Source: UBA11524 sp034104265 (lineage in GTDB: Bacteria; Bacillota; Clostridia; Christensenellales; Aristaeellaceae). Taken from it: 64,000 bases of DNA. Shown in pieces: positions 26,810-35,966 of this stretch. Each line of letters begins with the position of its first letter. The stretch's first letter is position 1. The notes under the pieces were generated by a model. That model worked only from the letters and a program-made list of their open reading frames with translations, did not search any database and had not been told where the DNA came from. Where the stretch lies: positions 15,725 to 79,724 of the forward strand of contig JAXEEE010000144.1 of assembly GCA_034104265.1 (NCBI GenBank), read 5' to 3'. Both the position numbers and the translations under genes were made by a program.

Positions 26810-27736
26810 ATGACTGCTTCGACCCTTCCCACCAAGCATCGCGGCCCCGACCGGCGCATCTGGACGCGGGACAACATCGCCATCAACGCCCTGGGCATCG
26901 CCTTCATCGGCCTGTTTGCCCTGGCCTGCCTGATTCCCTTCTACCTGATCGTGATCGCCTCCTTCACCCCGGAGGCCTCCCTGATCCGGGACGGCTACCC
27001 CATCATCCCCCACTCCTTTGACCTGCAGAGTTACGCCCTGTGCATCAAGAACCCCACCAGCGTGCTGCTGGCTTACGCCAACACCATCGGCGTGACGCTC
27101 ATCGGCACGATCATGTCCATCCTGCTGTGCACCATGACGGGCTATGTGCTCTCCCGCAAGGACTTCCCCTACCGCAATCAGTTCTCGTTCTTCTTCTTCT
27201 TCACCACGCTGTTCAACGGCGGCCTGGTGCCCTGGTACATCATCTGTACCCGCTACCTCTCCATGAAGAACTCCTACCTGGGCCTGATCCTGCCGCTGAT
27301 GTTCTCGGTGTGGAACATGATCATCGCCAAGTCCTTCATCGGCGGCATCCCCAGCGCGATCATCGAGTCCGCCAAGATCGACGGCGCCAACGACTTCACC
27401 ATCTACATCAAGCTGATCATGCCCCTGTCCAAGCCGCTGATCGCCACCCTGGGCCTGTTCTCCGCCCTGGCTTACTGGAACGACTGGTACAACTGCATGC
27501 TCTACGTCACCAACGAGAACATGTTCACCCTGCAGTACTACCTGCAGCGCATGCTGGGCAGCGCCCAGGCCCTGAAGCTGGTGGCGGAAAAATCCGGCAT
27601 CGCGCTGCCCTCCGTGCCCCTGGAGGGCATGAAGATGGCCATGACCATCATTGCCACAGGCCCCATCGTGCTTTTGTACCCCTTCGTACAGCGCTACTTC
27701 GTCAAGGGCCTGACCATCGGCGCGGTCAAGGGCTGA
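26810..27736 (+). CDS. ABC transporter permease, YtcP-like
   Basis: 308 aa, six membrane segments. The EAA loop reads ESAKIDGANDFTIYIKL and the C-terminus ends FVKGLTIGAVKG, typical of the YtcP/LplC subunit. The ATG follows AAGGAGG 12 nt after the preceding stop. It is the partner of the LplB-like subunit. Confidence 0.9.
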   Translation: MTASTLPTKHRGPDRRIWTRDNIAINALGIAFIGLFALACLIPFYLIVIASFTPEASLIRDGYPIIPHSFDLQSYALCIKNPTSVLLAYANTIGVTLIGTIMSILLCTMTGYVLSRKDFPYRNQFSFFFFFTTLFNGGLVPWYIICTRYLSMKNSYLGLILPLMFSVWNMIIAKSFIGGIPSAIIESAKIDGANDFTIYIKLIMPLSKPLIATLGLFSALAYWNDWYNCMLYVTNENMFTLQYYLQRMLGSAQALKLVAEKSGIALPSVPLEGMKMAMTIIATGPIVLLYPFVQRYFVKGLTIGAVKG

Positions 27737-27800
27737 TTTTCCCCCGTACTTTGGGAACCGGATGGTTCTGAAGGATAATCACAATGAAGGAGGTTTTCCC

Positions 27801-29345
27801 ATGAAGAAACTGGTTGCCCTGGCTCTGGCCCTGTGCATGATGCTTTCCCTGTGCGTCAGCGCCAGCGCCGCGCTGGATCCCACCCTGGTGATCACCGCCA
27901 CCCCCGAGACCTATGCCAACACCGACCTGAGCCGCGACTACACCGTCAACATTTACCTCATCGGCGACAAGCCCAACGACTGGGCCCGCGTGGAAGAGCT
28001 GATCAACGATTACCTCAAGCCCTTCAACACCCGCATTGCCACCACCTTCATGTCCTGGAGCGACTACCAGACCATGTACTCCCTGGTGCTGGCCGGCGGC
28101 GAGCAGGTGGACCTGATCTTCACCGCGCCCTGGTGCTACATGTACACCGAGGCCTCCAAGGGCTCCTTCTATGAGCTGAGCGAGGACTTCGTCAGCACCT
28201 ACATGCCCCTGGCCGCCCAGTATCAGGCCAAGGAGAGCTGGAGCGAGACCACGCTGTCCGGCAAGACCATCGCCGTGCCCTCCAACGTGGCCCAGCCCAT
28301 GGGCAAGATGGCCGCCATCCGCCAGGATCTGGCCGACAAGCATGGCGTGAGCCAGGTGACCAACTGGGATGAGTACATGACCTACCTGCTGACCATCGCC
28401 GAGAAGGAAACCCCCGAATCCGGCATCTACGCTCTGGCTGCCGCCGGCGACAACAACGAGATGTGGGATGTGTACCGTCAGCAGTACGACACCATGCTGG
28501 CCCTGGATTCCTCCTACATGGACTTCATGTACAAGTATGACGGTCAGACCCTGCCCACCCGCGACGACATCAAGCTGGTGTACGAGTTTGACGAGTTCCG
28601 CGCCTATGCCAAGGACATGAAGAAGCTGGCCGACGCGGGCGCCTGGAGCCGTTCCGCCCTGACCAACACCATCACCGACGACGATGCCTTCGGCAACCTG
28701 CAGGGCGCTTCCATCTGCTGGAATGCTTCCGTCTTCACCTACATGAAGCAGGCTGAAAAGACCGAGGGCGTGTACTGCACCGCCTGCGACATCATCAGCG
28801 ACCACTTCGTGGGCGCCGAAGCCTATTCCAACAACGACATGGCCATCGCCGCCGGCTCCTCCAACCCCGAGCGCGCCGCCATGGTGCTGGATATGCTCAA
28901 GTTCGACACCTACCTCAACCGCCTGATCCTCATCGGCATCGAGGGCGAGCACTACACCATCAACGATCAGGGCGAGTACACTCTCACTGACAAGGGCCGC
29001 ACTGATTATCCGCCCATGGTGGTTTCCGCCTCCTGGGCCATCAAGAACGGCAACCTGACCGAGGCCGGCGCGCCCGAGCGCGAAAAGGCCCTGAGCGACG
29101 CCTGGGCAGCCCGCGTGATGTCCAACCCCACCATCACCTTCGTCTTTGACGACAGCAACGTGGCCGCCTACGTTTCCTCCGTGCAGTCCGTGCTGCAGGA
29201 GTACGTGCCCATGATCCAGCTGGGTCTGGTGGACGACGTGGACGCCGCCATGGACGAGATGATCTCCCGCTGCTATGACGCCGGCCTGCAGAAGGTGTAC
29301 GACGAGTTCTACGCCCAGTACGACGTCTGGTACGCCACCCGCTGA
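27801..29345 (+). CDS. ABC transporter substrate-binding protein, LplA-like
   Basis: About 514 aa, large for a binding protein, as usual for the LplA/YtcQ group with an extra C-terminal (DUF3502-like) domain. The start at 27801 follows GAAGGAGG and gives a signal peptide ending SASA. The mature part has VNIYLIGDKPNDWARVEELIN near the N-terminus. It binds the oligosaccharide for the two permeases encoded upstream. A strong hairpin after the stop separates it from the GH2 gene. Confidence 0.85.
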   Translation: MKKLVALALALCMMLSLCVSASAALDPTLVITATPETYANTDLSRDYTVNIYLIGDKPNDWARVEELINDYLKPFNTRIATTFMSWSDYQTMYSLVLAGGEQVDLIFTAPWCYMYTEASKGSFYELSEDFVSTYMPLAAQYQAKESWSETTLSGKTIAVPSNVAQPMGKMAAIRQDLADKHGVSQVTNWDEYMTYLLTIAEKETPESGIYALAAAGDNNEMWDVYRQQYDTMLALDSSYMDFMYKYDGQTLPTRDDIKLVYEFDEFRAYAKDMKKLADAGAWSRSALTNTITDDDAFGNLQGASICWNASVFTYMKQAEKTEGVYCTACDIISDHFVGAEAYSNNDMAIAAGSSNPERAAMVLDMLKFDTYLNRLILIGIEGEHYTINDQGEYTLTDKGRTDYPPMVVSASWAIKNGNLTEAGAPEREKALSDAWAARVMSNPTITFVFDDSNVAAYVSSVQSVLQEYVPMIQLGLVDDVDAAMDEMISRCYDAGLQKVYDEFYAQYDVWYATR

Positions 29346-29368
29346 GCATTGTCCAATCAACCACACAA

Positions 29369-29399
29369 GGGGGAGCAGCCAGGCTGCTCCCCCTCTTTT
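29369..29399 (+). terminator. Terminator between binding protein and GH2 genes
   Basis: GGGGGAGCAGC (29369-29379) pairs perfectly with GCTGCTCCCCC (29383-29393) followed by TCTTTT. It is likely an attenuator inside the operon. Confidence 0.88.
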
Positions 29400-29416
29400 G
29401 ACAAAGGAGATTGTTT

Positions 29417-31819
29417 ATGGAATACTTCTTCCAAAGCCACGCTGTGCACGAGAAGGCCTTCTTTGGCTTCGACTGGCAGTTCGCTCTCACGGACAGCCGC
29501 GACTTTCCCGGAGCCGATGTACCCTGGCGCGTCGTGCAGCTGCCCCACGACTGGTCGGTGGATTATCCCGTGGACGAGAGCGCCCCGTCCTGCGGCTCGG
29601 GCGGCTATGCGCGCACGGGCATCGGCTGGTACAGGCGGGTTTTCTCCGCCGCTGTGACGGAAGGCAGCCGCTATGCCCTGCTGTTCGACGGCGTGTTCAT
29701 GAACTGCGACGTATGGCTGAACGGCCAGCACGTGGGCGGGCATGTCTACGGCTACACCAGCTTTGAGCTGGACATCACCCAAGCCCTGCAGGAGGGCGAA
29801 AACGAGCTGCTCGTCCGGGTGGACAACAGCCAGCAGCCCGGCTCCCGCTGGTATACCGGCAGTGGCATCACCCGCAATGTGTACCTTGTGCGCACGGGCA
29901 GCGTGCATTTCCGCACCTGGAGCGTCTTCGTCACCGTGCCGGAAATCACCGGGGATCGGGCCAAAGTCTGTGTGCAGGCCGAGGTGCTGGGCGCGTATGA
30001 TCAGCCGGGTCTGACGCTGGAAACCACGCTCATCGACCCGGACGGTCAGCCTGTGGCCCGGGACTGCGCCGCGCTGGCCCCCGTGGCGAAACTGGCCACC
30101 CATCAGCAGCTGGAGGTGGCCCGACCCCGACGCTGGGACATCGACTCGCCCGTGCTGTACACGGCTCTGACGCGGCTGATGCAGGACGGCCGGCTACTGG
30201 ACGAAATGCAGACTCCCTTCGGTCTGCGGGAAATCGCCTATGACACCGAGAACGGCTTCCTGCTCAACGGGCGCAAGGTCATCATGCAGGGCGTGTGCCT
30301 GCACCATGACGGCGGCTGCGTGGGCGCGGCGGTACCGCCCGCCGTCTGGGAGCGCCGCCTGAAAAAGCTGAAGGTCATGGGCTGCAATGCCCTGCGCTGC
30401 AGCCACAACCCGCCGGATCCCGCGCTGCTGGACCTGGCGGATACCCTGGGCTTCGTGGTGATGGACGAGGCCTTTGACGAATGGCATCACATGAAGGGCA
30501 AGGAGTTCGGCTCCAACACCCACGCCAGCCGGGGCTACTCGGAATGGTTCGACGCCTGCGCGACGGAGGACATGAAGGCCATGGTGGAGCGTGACCGCAA
30601 CCACCCCAGCATCGTCCTGTGGTCCATCGGCAACGAGGTGCGGGAGCAGAGCATGCCCGATGGCTGGAAGTACGCCCGGATGCTGGCGGGGCTGTGCCAC
30701 GGGCTGGATCCCACCCGGCCCATCACCCAGGCCTGCGACCAGATGAAGGCCGAGCCCTACCCCGCCACGGAGGCCTTCCTGAACGAGCTGGACATTGTGG
30801 GCGTGAACTACGTGGACAGGTGGCGGGAGCGCACGGAAACCTTCTTCGACGAGGAGCGTCAAGAGCACCCCGACTGGCTGCTGCTGGGCACGGAGGACAT
30901 TGCGGTCAACGGCCGCCGGGGTGATTACGACCTGTCCGCCGAGGCCACCGTCTGGGGCCCGAAGCGCTACGATGCCCGGATGCTCAAGGCGGAGAAGCTG
31001 TGGAAGTACATCCGCACCCGGCGCCATGTGATCGGCAGCTTCATGTGGACGGGCGTGGACTATCTGGGCGAATGCTTCTGGCCGGACAAGGGCAGCAGCG
31101 CTGGCGTGATGGACACCTGCGGCTTCGAGAAGGACGGCTACTATTTCTACCGCTCCCAGTGGATAAAGGACGAGCCCGTGCTGTATCTCTGCCCCCACCG
31201 GAACCTGCATCTTGCGCAGGGCAGCATCTATCCCCTGATCTGCTACACCAACTGTGCCTCCGTGGAGCTGCTGGTGGGCGGGGTCAGCTACGGCGTAAAG
31301 GCCTATGAATTCCCCAATCAGGGCATGACCCGGGAATGGGCGCACTTCGACCGGCCCTTCGCCCCCATCACCACCAACGATCTGCACCTGAGCTGGGATA
31401 TTCCCTTCACGAAGGACGAGGTGGTGGCCATCGGCCGGGATCTGAACGGCCAGGAAATCGCCCGCGCCGTGCTGCGCCCCGCCGGTGCGCCCGACCATCT
31501 GGAGGTACTGGCTGACCGCCCGCAAATCCGTGCCGACGGACGGGATGTGGTGCAGCTGGAGATCGCCCTCCGGGACGCCCAGGGCCAGCTGGTGCCCGAT
31601 CATGACCTGCCCGTCACCGTCCATGTGGAGGGCGGCGAGCTGCTGGGCATGGACAACGGCAGGCCCGATGACCAGACCCTGTACCGCTCCGGCTGCCGCG
31701 ACACCTTCGGCGGACTGGCCTGCGCCATTGTCCGAGCACCGCGGGTTCCCGGGGAGATCCGGCTGCAGGTGAGCGCACCCGGCGTGCAGGGCGCAGCTGT
31801 GACCGTCTCCGCCCGCTGA
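29417..31819 (+). CDS. Glycoside hydrolase family 2 (beta-galactosidase-like)
   Basis: 800 aa cytoplasmic glycosidase (no signal peptide). Sugar-binding domain with LPHDWSVD and GIGWYRR, immunoglobulin-like domain, then TIM barrel with acid/base E407 in SIGNEV and nucleophile E493 in LGTED; the C-terminal part resembles the Big/DUF4982 tail. ATG 29417 lies 8 nt after AAAGGAG; a TTG at 29411 is less likely. It probably hydrolyses the oligosaccharide brought in by the adjacent LplB/YtcP/LplA-like transporter. Beta-galactosidase, beta-glucuronidase and related specificities cannot be separated here. Confidence 0.88.
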   Translation: MEYFFQSHAVHEKAFFGFDWQFALTDSRDFPGADVPWRVVQLPHDWSVDYPVDESAPSCGSGGYARTGIGWYRRVFSAAVTEGSRYALLFDGVFMNCDVWLNGQHVGGHVYGYTSFELDITQALQEGENELLVRVDNSQQPGSRWYTGSGITRNVYLVRTGSVHFRTWSVFVTVPEITGDRAKVCVQAEVLGAYDQPGLTLETTLIDPDGQPVARDCAALAPVAKLATHQQLEVARPRRWDIDSPVLYTALTRLMQDGRLLDEMQTPFGLREIAYDTENGFLLNGRKVIMQGVCLHHDGGCVGAAVPPAVWERRLKKLKVMGCNALRCSHNPPDPALLDLADTLGFVVMDEAFDEWHHMKGKEFGSNTHASRGYSEWFDACATEDMKAMVERDRNHPSIVLWSIGNEVREQSMPDGWKYARMLAGLCHGLDPTRPITQACDQMKAEPYPATEAFLNELDIVGVNYVDRWRERTETFFDEERQEHPDWLLLGTEDIAVNGRRGDYDLSAEATVWGPKRYDARMLKAEKLWKYIRTRRHVIGSFMWTGVDYLGECFWPDKGSSAGVMDTCGFEKDGYYFYRSQWIKDEPVLYLCPHRNLHLAQGSIYPLICYTNCASVELLVGGVSYGVKAYEFPNQGMTREWAHFDRPFAPITTNDLHLSWDIPFTKDEVVAIGRDLNGQEIARAVLRPAGAPDHLEVLADRPQIRADGRDVVQLEIALRDAQGQLVPDHDLPVTVHVEGGELLGMDNGRPDDQTLYRSGCRDTFGGLACAIVRAPRVPGEIRLQVSAPGVQGAAVTVSAR

Positions 31820-31837
31820 GTCCGCTGCTATCGATCA

Positions 31838-31874
31838 GGCCCTTCCCGCCCATGATGCGGGAGGGGCCTTTTCC
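31838..31874 (+). terminator. Terminator after the GH2 gene
   Basis: GGCCCTTCCCGC pairs with GCGGGAGGGGCC, with one mismatch, followed by TTTT. Confidence 0.8.
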
Positions 31875-31952
31875 GTTCCCGTCAGCGGCGGAGCATTTCG
31901 GGCGACCGATGATTCCCTCAGCACAAATTGCGCAGGGGGGTCTTCTCAAAAA

Positions 31953-31997
31953 CGGTCAACGGAGTATAATGAAAATTGACCGGTACGGTCGACGGAG
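31953..31997 (+). promoter_or_regulatory. Promoter with putative TetR operator
   Basis: TATAAT (31965-31970) is flanked by GGTCAA (31954-31959) and TTGACC (31976-31981). Immediately downstream is GACCG-GTA-CGGTC (31978-31990). The 12-mer CGGTCAACGGAG recurs as CGGTCGACGGAG 33 bp later (31953 and 31986). This nested symmetry around the -10 is what is expected of an autoregulated TetR repressor. Confidence 0.6.
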
Positions 31998-32004
31998 GAA
32001 GATC

Positions 32005-32682
32005 ATGAACGAGAAGTTCTTTTCGCTCCCGCAGGAGAAGCAGCAGGCCATCATCAACGCCGGCTACCGGGTGTTCTCACGGAATTCCTACCGGAAAAGC
32101 CCCATGAGCGAGATTGCCGACGCGGCGGGCATCAGCAAGTCGCTGCTGTTCCACTACTTCCGCAACAAGAAGGAGCTTTACCTGTTCCTGTGGGACACCT
32201 GCGCGAAGCTGACCCTGGAAGTCCTCCGGGACTTCCGCTGCTACGAGGGGAACGATCTGTTCGAGATCATGCGCAAGGGGCTGGAGGCCAAGACCAGCCT
32301 GATGCGCCGTTACCCGGATCTGGGGGCCTTCGCGCTGAAGTGCTACTACGAGAAGGATCCGGAGGTTCAGCCGGAAATACAGCGGCTCATTGACAAGTAC
32401 GGCTCCTACAGGAACAACGCCGCCATGCAGCGCCTGAACCCGGAGCAGTTCATCCCCGGGCTGGATCTGGAGATGATGTACCAGGAGATGTTCTGGACGT
32501 CGGAGGGCTTCCTGTGGGAGCGGCTGCAGGAGGGCGAGCTGGACATTGAGGGCATGAACCGGGACTTCGGCAAGATGATCGACTTCTGGAAGCAGCTTTA
32601 TACAAGAAAAGAGGGATCGTGTGGAAGCCATCAGGACGAACCAGCTGACCAAGTCCTACGGGAAGGCCCGGGGCATCATTGA
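32005..32682 (+). CDS. TetR/AcrR-family transcriptional regulator
   Basis: 225 aa. The N-terminal helix-turn-helix (about residues 10-55) reads AGYRVFSRNSYRKSPMSEIA then AGISKSLLFHYFRNKKELY, the standard TetR signature. The rest is a helical ligand domain without recognisable specificity. ATG 32005 follows GGAGG. It overlaps the next gene by 62 nt, so its last 20 residues (after TRKEG) are encoded in a second frame of the ATPase gene and may be dispensable. It probably represses itself and the ABC exporter genes. Confidence 0.88.
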   Translation: MNEKFFSLPQEKQQAIINAGYRVFSRNSYRKSPMSEIADAAGISKSLLFHYFRNKKELYLFLWDTCAKLTLEVLRDFRCYEGNDLFEIMRKGLEAKTSLMRRYPDLGAFALKCYYEKDPEVQPEIQRLIDKYGSYRNNAAMQRLNPEQFIPGLDLEMMYQEMFWTSEGFLWERLQEGELDIEGMNRDFGKMIDFWKQLYTRKEGSCGSHQDEPADQVLREGPGHH

Positions 32683-33502
32683 CCTGAACCTCCGGGTGGA
32701 GGAAGGGGAATTCTTCGGATTCATCGGCCCCAACGGCGCGGGGAAATCCACCACCATCCGCACCCTGCTGGGGCTGATCCGGCCCACGGGCGGCAGCGCC
32801 CAGGTGCTGGGCATGGACGTGGGGAAGGACAGGCAGGCCATCCTGGCCCGGACAGGCTACATGCCCTCGGAGGCCGCGTGCTATCCGGGCATGCGGGTGC
32901 GGGACATGCTGCGGCTGTCCGCCCGGCTGCGCGGGGCCGACTGCCAGGCGGAAGCCCGCGTGCTGTGCGAGCGGCTGCAGCTGGATCCCGGGCGGAAGGT
33001 GGAGGATCTCTCCTTTGGCAACAGGAAGAAGGTGGCCATTGTCTGCGCGCTGCAGCACAGGCCCAGCCTGCTGATTCTGGACGAGCCTACCAGCGGCCTT
33101 GATCCGCTGATGCAGCGGGAGTTCTTCGCCATCCTGAAGGAGCGGCATGAGGAGGGAGCTACCATCTTCCTGTCCTCCCACGTGCTGTCGGAAATCCAGC
33201 GGAACTGCCAGCGGGCTGCCATCATCCGCGAGGGACGGCTGATCGCCTGCGACAGCGTGGAGGCCCTTTCCCGCACCAGCGCCCGGCGGGTGACCGTCCA
33301 CGGGCAGATCAACCTGACGGGGCTGGAGGGCATCCGCGACCTGCATCAGGCGGAGGAAGCCGTCAGCTTCCTGTACAGCGGGGACATGAACGCCCTCATC
33401 CGCCGCCTGTCCGAGGGCCGCGTGGCTGACCTGACGGTGGCGGAGCCGGATCTGGAGGAAATCTTCCTGCACTACTACACGGAAGGAGGCGAGGCGCAAT
33501 GA
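32621..33502 (+). CDS. ABC-2 type exporter ATP-binding protein
   Basis: 293 aa ATPase of the drug/lipid exporter type. Walker A GPNGAGKST, signature LSFGNRKK, Walker B LLILDEPTSGLDP and H-loop LSSHVLSE are intact, with a C-terminal extension of about 80 aa. The start is GTG at 32621 with GAGGGA upstream, inside the 3' end of the TetR gene. It is coupled to the permease by an ATGA overlap. Confidence 0.9.
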   Translation: MEAIRTNQLTKSYGKARGIIDLNLRVEEGEFFGFIGPNGAGKSTTIRTLLGLIRPTGGSAQVLGMDVGKDRQAILARTGYMPSEAACYPGMRVRDMLRLSARLRGADCQAEARVLCERLQLDPGRKVEDLSFGNRKKVAIVCALQHRPSLLILDEPTSGLDPLMQREFFAILKERHEEGATIFLSSHVLSEIQRNCQRAAIIREGRLIACDSVEALSRTSARRVTVHGQINLTGLEGIRDLHQAEEAVSFLYSGDMNALIRRLSEGRVADLTVAEPDLEEIFLHYYTEGGEAQ

Positions 33503-34284
33503 CCATCATCCGGCATGAATGGAAGCAGGGCCGCACGTCCCTGGCCGTGTGGACGGCGGGCATCGGCGGGCTGATCGCCATCTGCATTTTCCTGTTCCCC
33601 GAAATGAAGGGCGAGATGGAGAGCGTCAGCGACATCTTCGCCTCCATGGGCTCCTTCACCGCCGCCTTCGGCATGGACAGGCTCAGCTTCGGTACGCTGA
33701 TCGGCTTCTACGGCGTGGAGTGCGGCAACATCCTGGGGCTGGGCGGGGCGCTGTTCGCGTCGTTCATCGCGGTGAGCGTGCTGTCCAAGGAGGAAAAGGA
33801 CGGCACGGCGGAATTCCTGCTGACCCATCCGGTCAGCCGGGCCCGGGTGCTGACGGAAAAGCTCGTCGCCGTGCTCCTGCAGATTCTCGCGCTGAACGTG
33901 ATTGTCCTGGCGCTGGCGCTGGGCTCCATCGCGGCCATCGGCGAGGCCGTCCCGTGGAAGGAGCTTCTGCTGATGCACCTGAGCAACCTGCTGTTGCAGG
34001 TGGAACTGGCGGGGCTGTGCTTCGGGCTGTCGGCGTTCCTGCGTCGGGGCAGCGTGGGCGCAGGCCTGGGCGTGGCGGCCATGATGTACTTTCTGAACAT
34101 CATGGCCAACATTTCCGCTGACGCGGAGTGCCTCAAGTACGTGACCCCCTTCGGCTATGCCGAGGCGGCGGACATCGTGTCCACCGGCACGCTGGACGGC
34201 GGGATGATCCTCCTGGGCATGGCGTACGCCGTGGCAGCTGTGGCCGTGGGCTATGTCCACTACTGCCGCAAGGATATCCACTGA
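33499..34284 (+). CDS. ABC-2 type exporter permease
   Basis: 261 aa with about six membrane segments, including VWTAGIGGLIAICIFLFP near the N-terminus, and a conserved KEEKDGTAEFLLTHPVSR cytoplasmic loop that identifies the ABC-2 family. ATG overlaps the ATPase stop; GGAAGGAGG lies upstream. With the TetR regulator it looks like an inducible exporter of a toxic compound or antibiotic; the substrate is unknown. Confidence 0.87.
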   Translation: MTIIRHEWKQGRTSLAVWTAGIGGLIAICIFLFPEMKGEMESVSDIFASMGSFTAAFGMDRLSFGTLIGFYGVECGNILGLGGALFASFIAVSVLSKEEKDGTAEFLLTHPVSRARVLTEKLVAVLLQILALNVIVLALALGSIAAIGEAVPWKELLLMHLSNLLLQVELAGLCFGLSAFLRRGSVGAGLGVAAMMYFLNIMANISADAECLKYVTPFGYAEAADIVSTGTLDGGMILLGMAYAVAAVAVGYVHYCRKDIH

Positions 34285-34300
34285 GTCAGCCTGCGCACGC

Positions 34301-34340
34301 AAAACGGCGCGGCCCATCCCGGGCCGCGCCGTTTTGTTGT
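34301..34340. terminator. Bidirectional terminator
   Basis: AAAACGGCGCGGCCC (34301-34315) pairs perfectly with GGGCCGCGCCGTTTT (34321-34335). It ends the exporter operon on the plus strand and the UlaG-like gene on the minus strand. Confidence 0.93.
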
Positions 34341-34346
34341 TGTCCG

Positions 34347-34997
34347 TCACCGCAGGCTTTGAGGCCTCAGCACCGCCACGTGGGGCTGGCAGGACAGATC
34401 CCCCGCCGTAATCCTGAGCAGGTCCGCTTCCTCCGCCATGTCCGTGTACAGCCCGGTGAAGTCCTCCACCGGGGCGATGGGCCAGGTGGGATTGGCGGCG
34501 GTGCGGTAGTGCATGGGCAGAATCACCCGGGCCTGCAGGCGGGTGGCCACCTCCTTGGCCATGGGCGCGTCGATGGTGTAATACCCGCCCACGGGAATCA
34601 TCAGCACATCCACCGGGGTCAGCGCCGCCTGCTGCGCCGGGCTGAGGGCGCAGCCCAGATCGCCCAGGTGCGCCACCCGCAGGCCCTCCGCCTCCATGAG
34701 GAACAGAAGTGTCCTGCCCCGCTTCGCACCCTGCGCGTCGTCGTGGTACGCCTCCACCGCCGTCACCGTCACGTCCGGGGACAGGGTGTGGACGCCGGGT
34801 GCGTCGATCACCCGGGTGTAGCCGCTGATGGTGCTGACTGCGCTGTGGTCGTGGTGCCCGTGGGACACCAGCACCGCGTCCGCATCCACCTTCGTCACGG
34901 GATAGCCGCAGCTTTCGTCGTAGGGGTCGGTCACCAGGCGCATGCCGTTTTCCAGCTCGATGAGGAACTTGGCATGGCCGATGCAACTGATAATCAT
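34347..34997 (-). CDS. Metallo-beta-lactamase-fold hydrolase (UlaG-like)
   Basis: 216 aa. The metal-binding motif SHGHHDHS is clear, with further ligands in GDLG and PMHY, placing it in the UlaG/UPF0173 group of metal-dependent hydrolases. The physiological substrate is unknown (L-ascorbate-6-phosphate lactonase is one family activity). The start at 34997 follows AGGAGG; the open frame continues upstream but that overlaps the next gene. It lies 4 nt inside the 3' end of the upstream hypothetical gene, implying coupling. Confidence 0.85.
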   Translation of the reverse strand: MIISCIGHAKFLIELENGMRLVTDPYDESCGYPVTKVDADAVLVSHGHHDHSAVSTISGYTRVIDAPGVHTLSPDVTVTAVEAYHDDAQGAKRGRTLLFLMEAEGLRVAHLGDLGCALSPAQQAALTPVDVLMIPVGGYYTIDAPMAKEVATRLQARVILPMHYRTAANPTWPIAPVEDFTGLYTDMAEEADLLRITAGDLSCQPHVAVLRPQSLR

Positions 34998-35491
34998 GAC
35001 GCATCCTCCTTTGTCACGGGGGTCATGGCCCCGCACAGATACGGTATCAGTCCCCCGGGCAGGGGCTCGCGACGGCGCAGCCGGGCGGCCCAGTCCCGGT
35101 GCCAGGCGGCGCACAGCCGCTCCAGGGCGGCGCTGCCCGCGTCCCGGGCCTTCACCAGCGCGCGGATATCCTCCCGGGGCGCGTCATCGCCCCCGTGCCG
35201 CAAAAGCAGCGACAGGCAGCAGCCCGCTTCCCCCGCAAGCCGTTCCGGCACGGGGCAGTCCGGCGCATCCACCGGATGATCCAGAAGCAGCCAGTCCCCC
35301 CGGCGCATGACCGTCCAGCCCGCTTTCTCCGCCAATGCGGTGAAATCCGCCACCGCCGCATCCTCCGCCGCCAGAGGCAGGTCGGTGGCCAGCAGGGCCT
35401 CCGGCGCGTCGCTGCGGCGCAGGGCGGGCTTGCGGCGGACAGGCACGGCGGAGAGCAACGTCTGCATGCCCCGGCGCAGCGGGGTCAGCAC
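34994..35491 (-). CDS. Hypothetical protein coupled to DUF1934 and UlaG-like genes
   Basis: About 165 aa, not recognised. I choose GTG 35491, which overlaps the DUF1934 stop by 7 nt and has AGGAG upstream; ATG 35467 is an alternative. The sequence has a conserved-looking core (AGWTVMRRGDWLLLDHP), is rich in Arg and Leu, and has no signal or membrane segment. Tight packing between DUF1934 and the UlaG-like gene supports expression. Confidence 0.55.
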   Translation of the reverse strand: MLTPLRRGMQTLLSAVPVRRKPALRRSDAPEALLATDLPLAAEDAAVADFTALAEKAGWTVMRRGDWLLLDHPVDAPDCPVPERLAGEAGCCLSLLLRHGGDDAPREDIRALVKARDAGSAALERLCAAWHRDWAARLRRREPLPGGLIPYLCGAMTPVTKEDAS

Positions 35492-35943
35492 GGCTGCTCC
35501 TGCTGCCCGGCCATATATTCCAGGTGCAGGGTGTTCATGGAGGCAAAGCTCCCCTGCAGATCCACCTGGTACTTCAGGTGCACCGTCCCCCGCTCCGGGG
35601 ACAGGTCGCACTGCACATGGGTGGCATAAATCGCCATGTCCAGATCCCCGTAGGGGGTGCGGTACTTGCTCTCAAACCGCCTGTCCTTGACAAAGACCAT
35701 GGTTGCGCCGTAGTCCCCCAGGCGGGTCATGCTGACGCGTCCCGGCTGCAGGTTCAGGATAATGTCCTGCGTCATCACCGCGCCGGTGCTGTCGTCGGTC
35801 TCCATGGCCTGGTAGCGCAGCAGAAACCCGGAGGGCGTTTGACGCAGCTTGCCCGTGGTCATCACACGGATCACGTCCTCGTCGCTGCCCTCGCCGGTGA
35901 TCCCGCACAGCCTGACCACCACGTCCGTGGGCTGTTCCTTCAC
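35485..35943 (-). CDS. DUF1934 beta-barrel protein
   Basis: About 152 aa. The pattern GFLLRYQAMETDDS followed by LNLQPGRVSMTRLGDYGATMVF and TPYGDLDMAIYATHV matches the DUF1934 calycin-like family common in Clostridia; its function is unknown. The start is probably GTG 35943, 9 nt after AAAGGAG; TTG 35952 abuts that site. An extended -10 promoter lies upstream on the minus strand. Confidence 0.8.
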   Translation of the reverse strand: MKEQPTDVVVRLCGITGEGSDEDVIRVMTTGKLRQTPSGFLLRYQAMETDDSTGAVMTQDIILNLQPGRVSMTRLGDYGATMVFVKDRRFESKYRTPYGDLDMAIYATHVQCDLSPERGTVHLKYQVDLQGSFASMNTLHLEYMAGQQEQPC

Positions 35944-35966
35944 ATGCCTCAACTCCTTTGCGCTCC

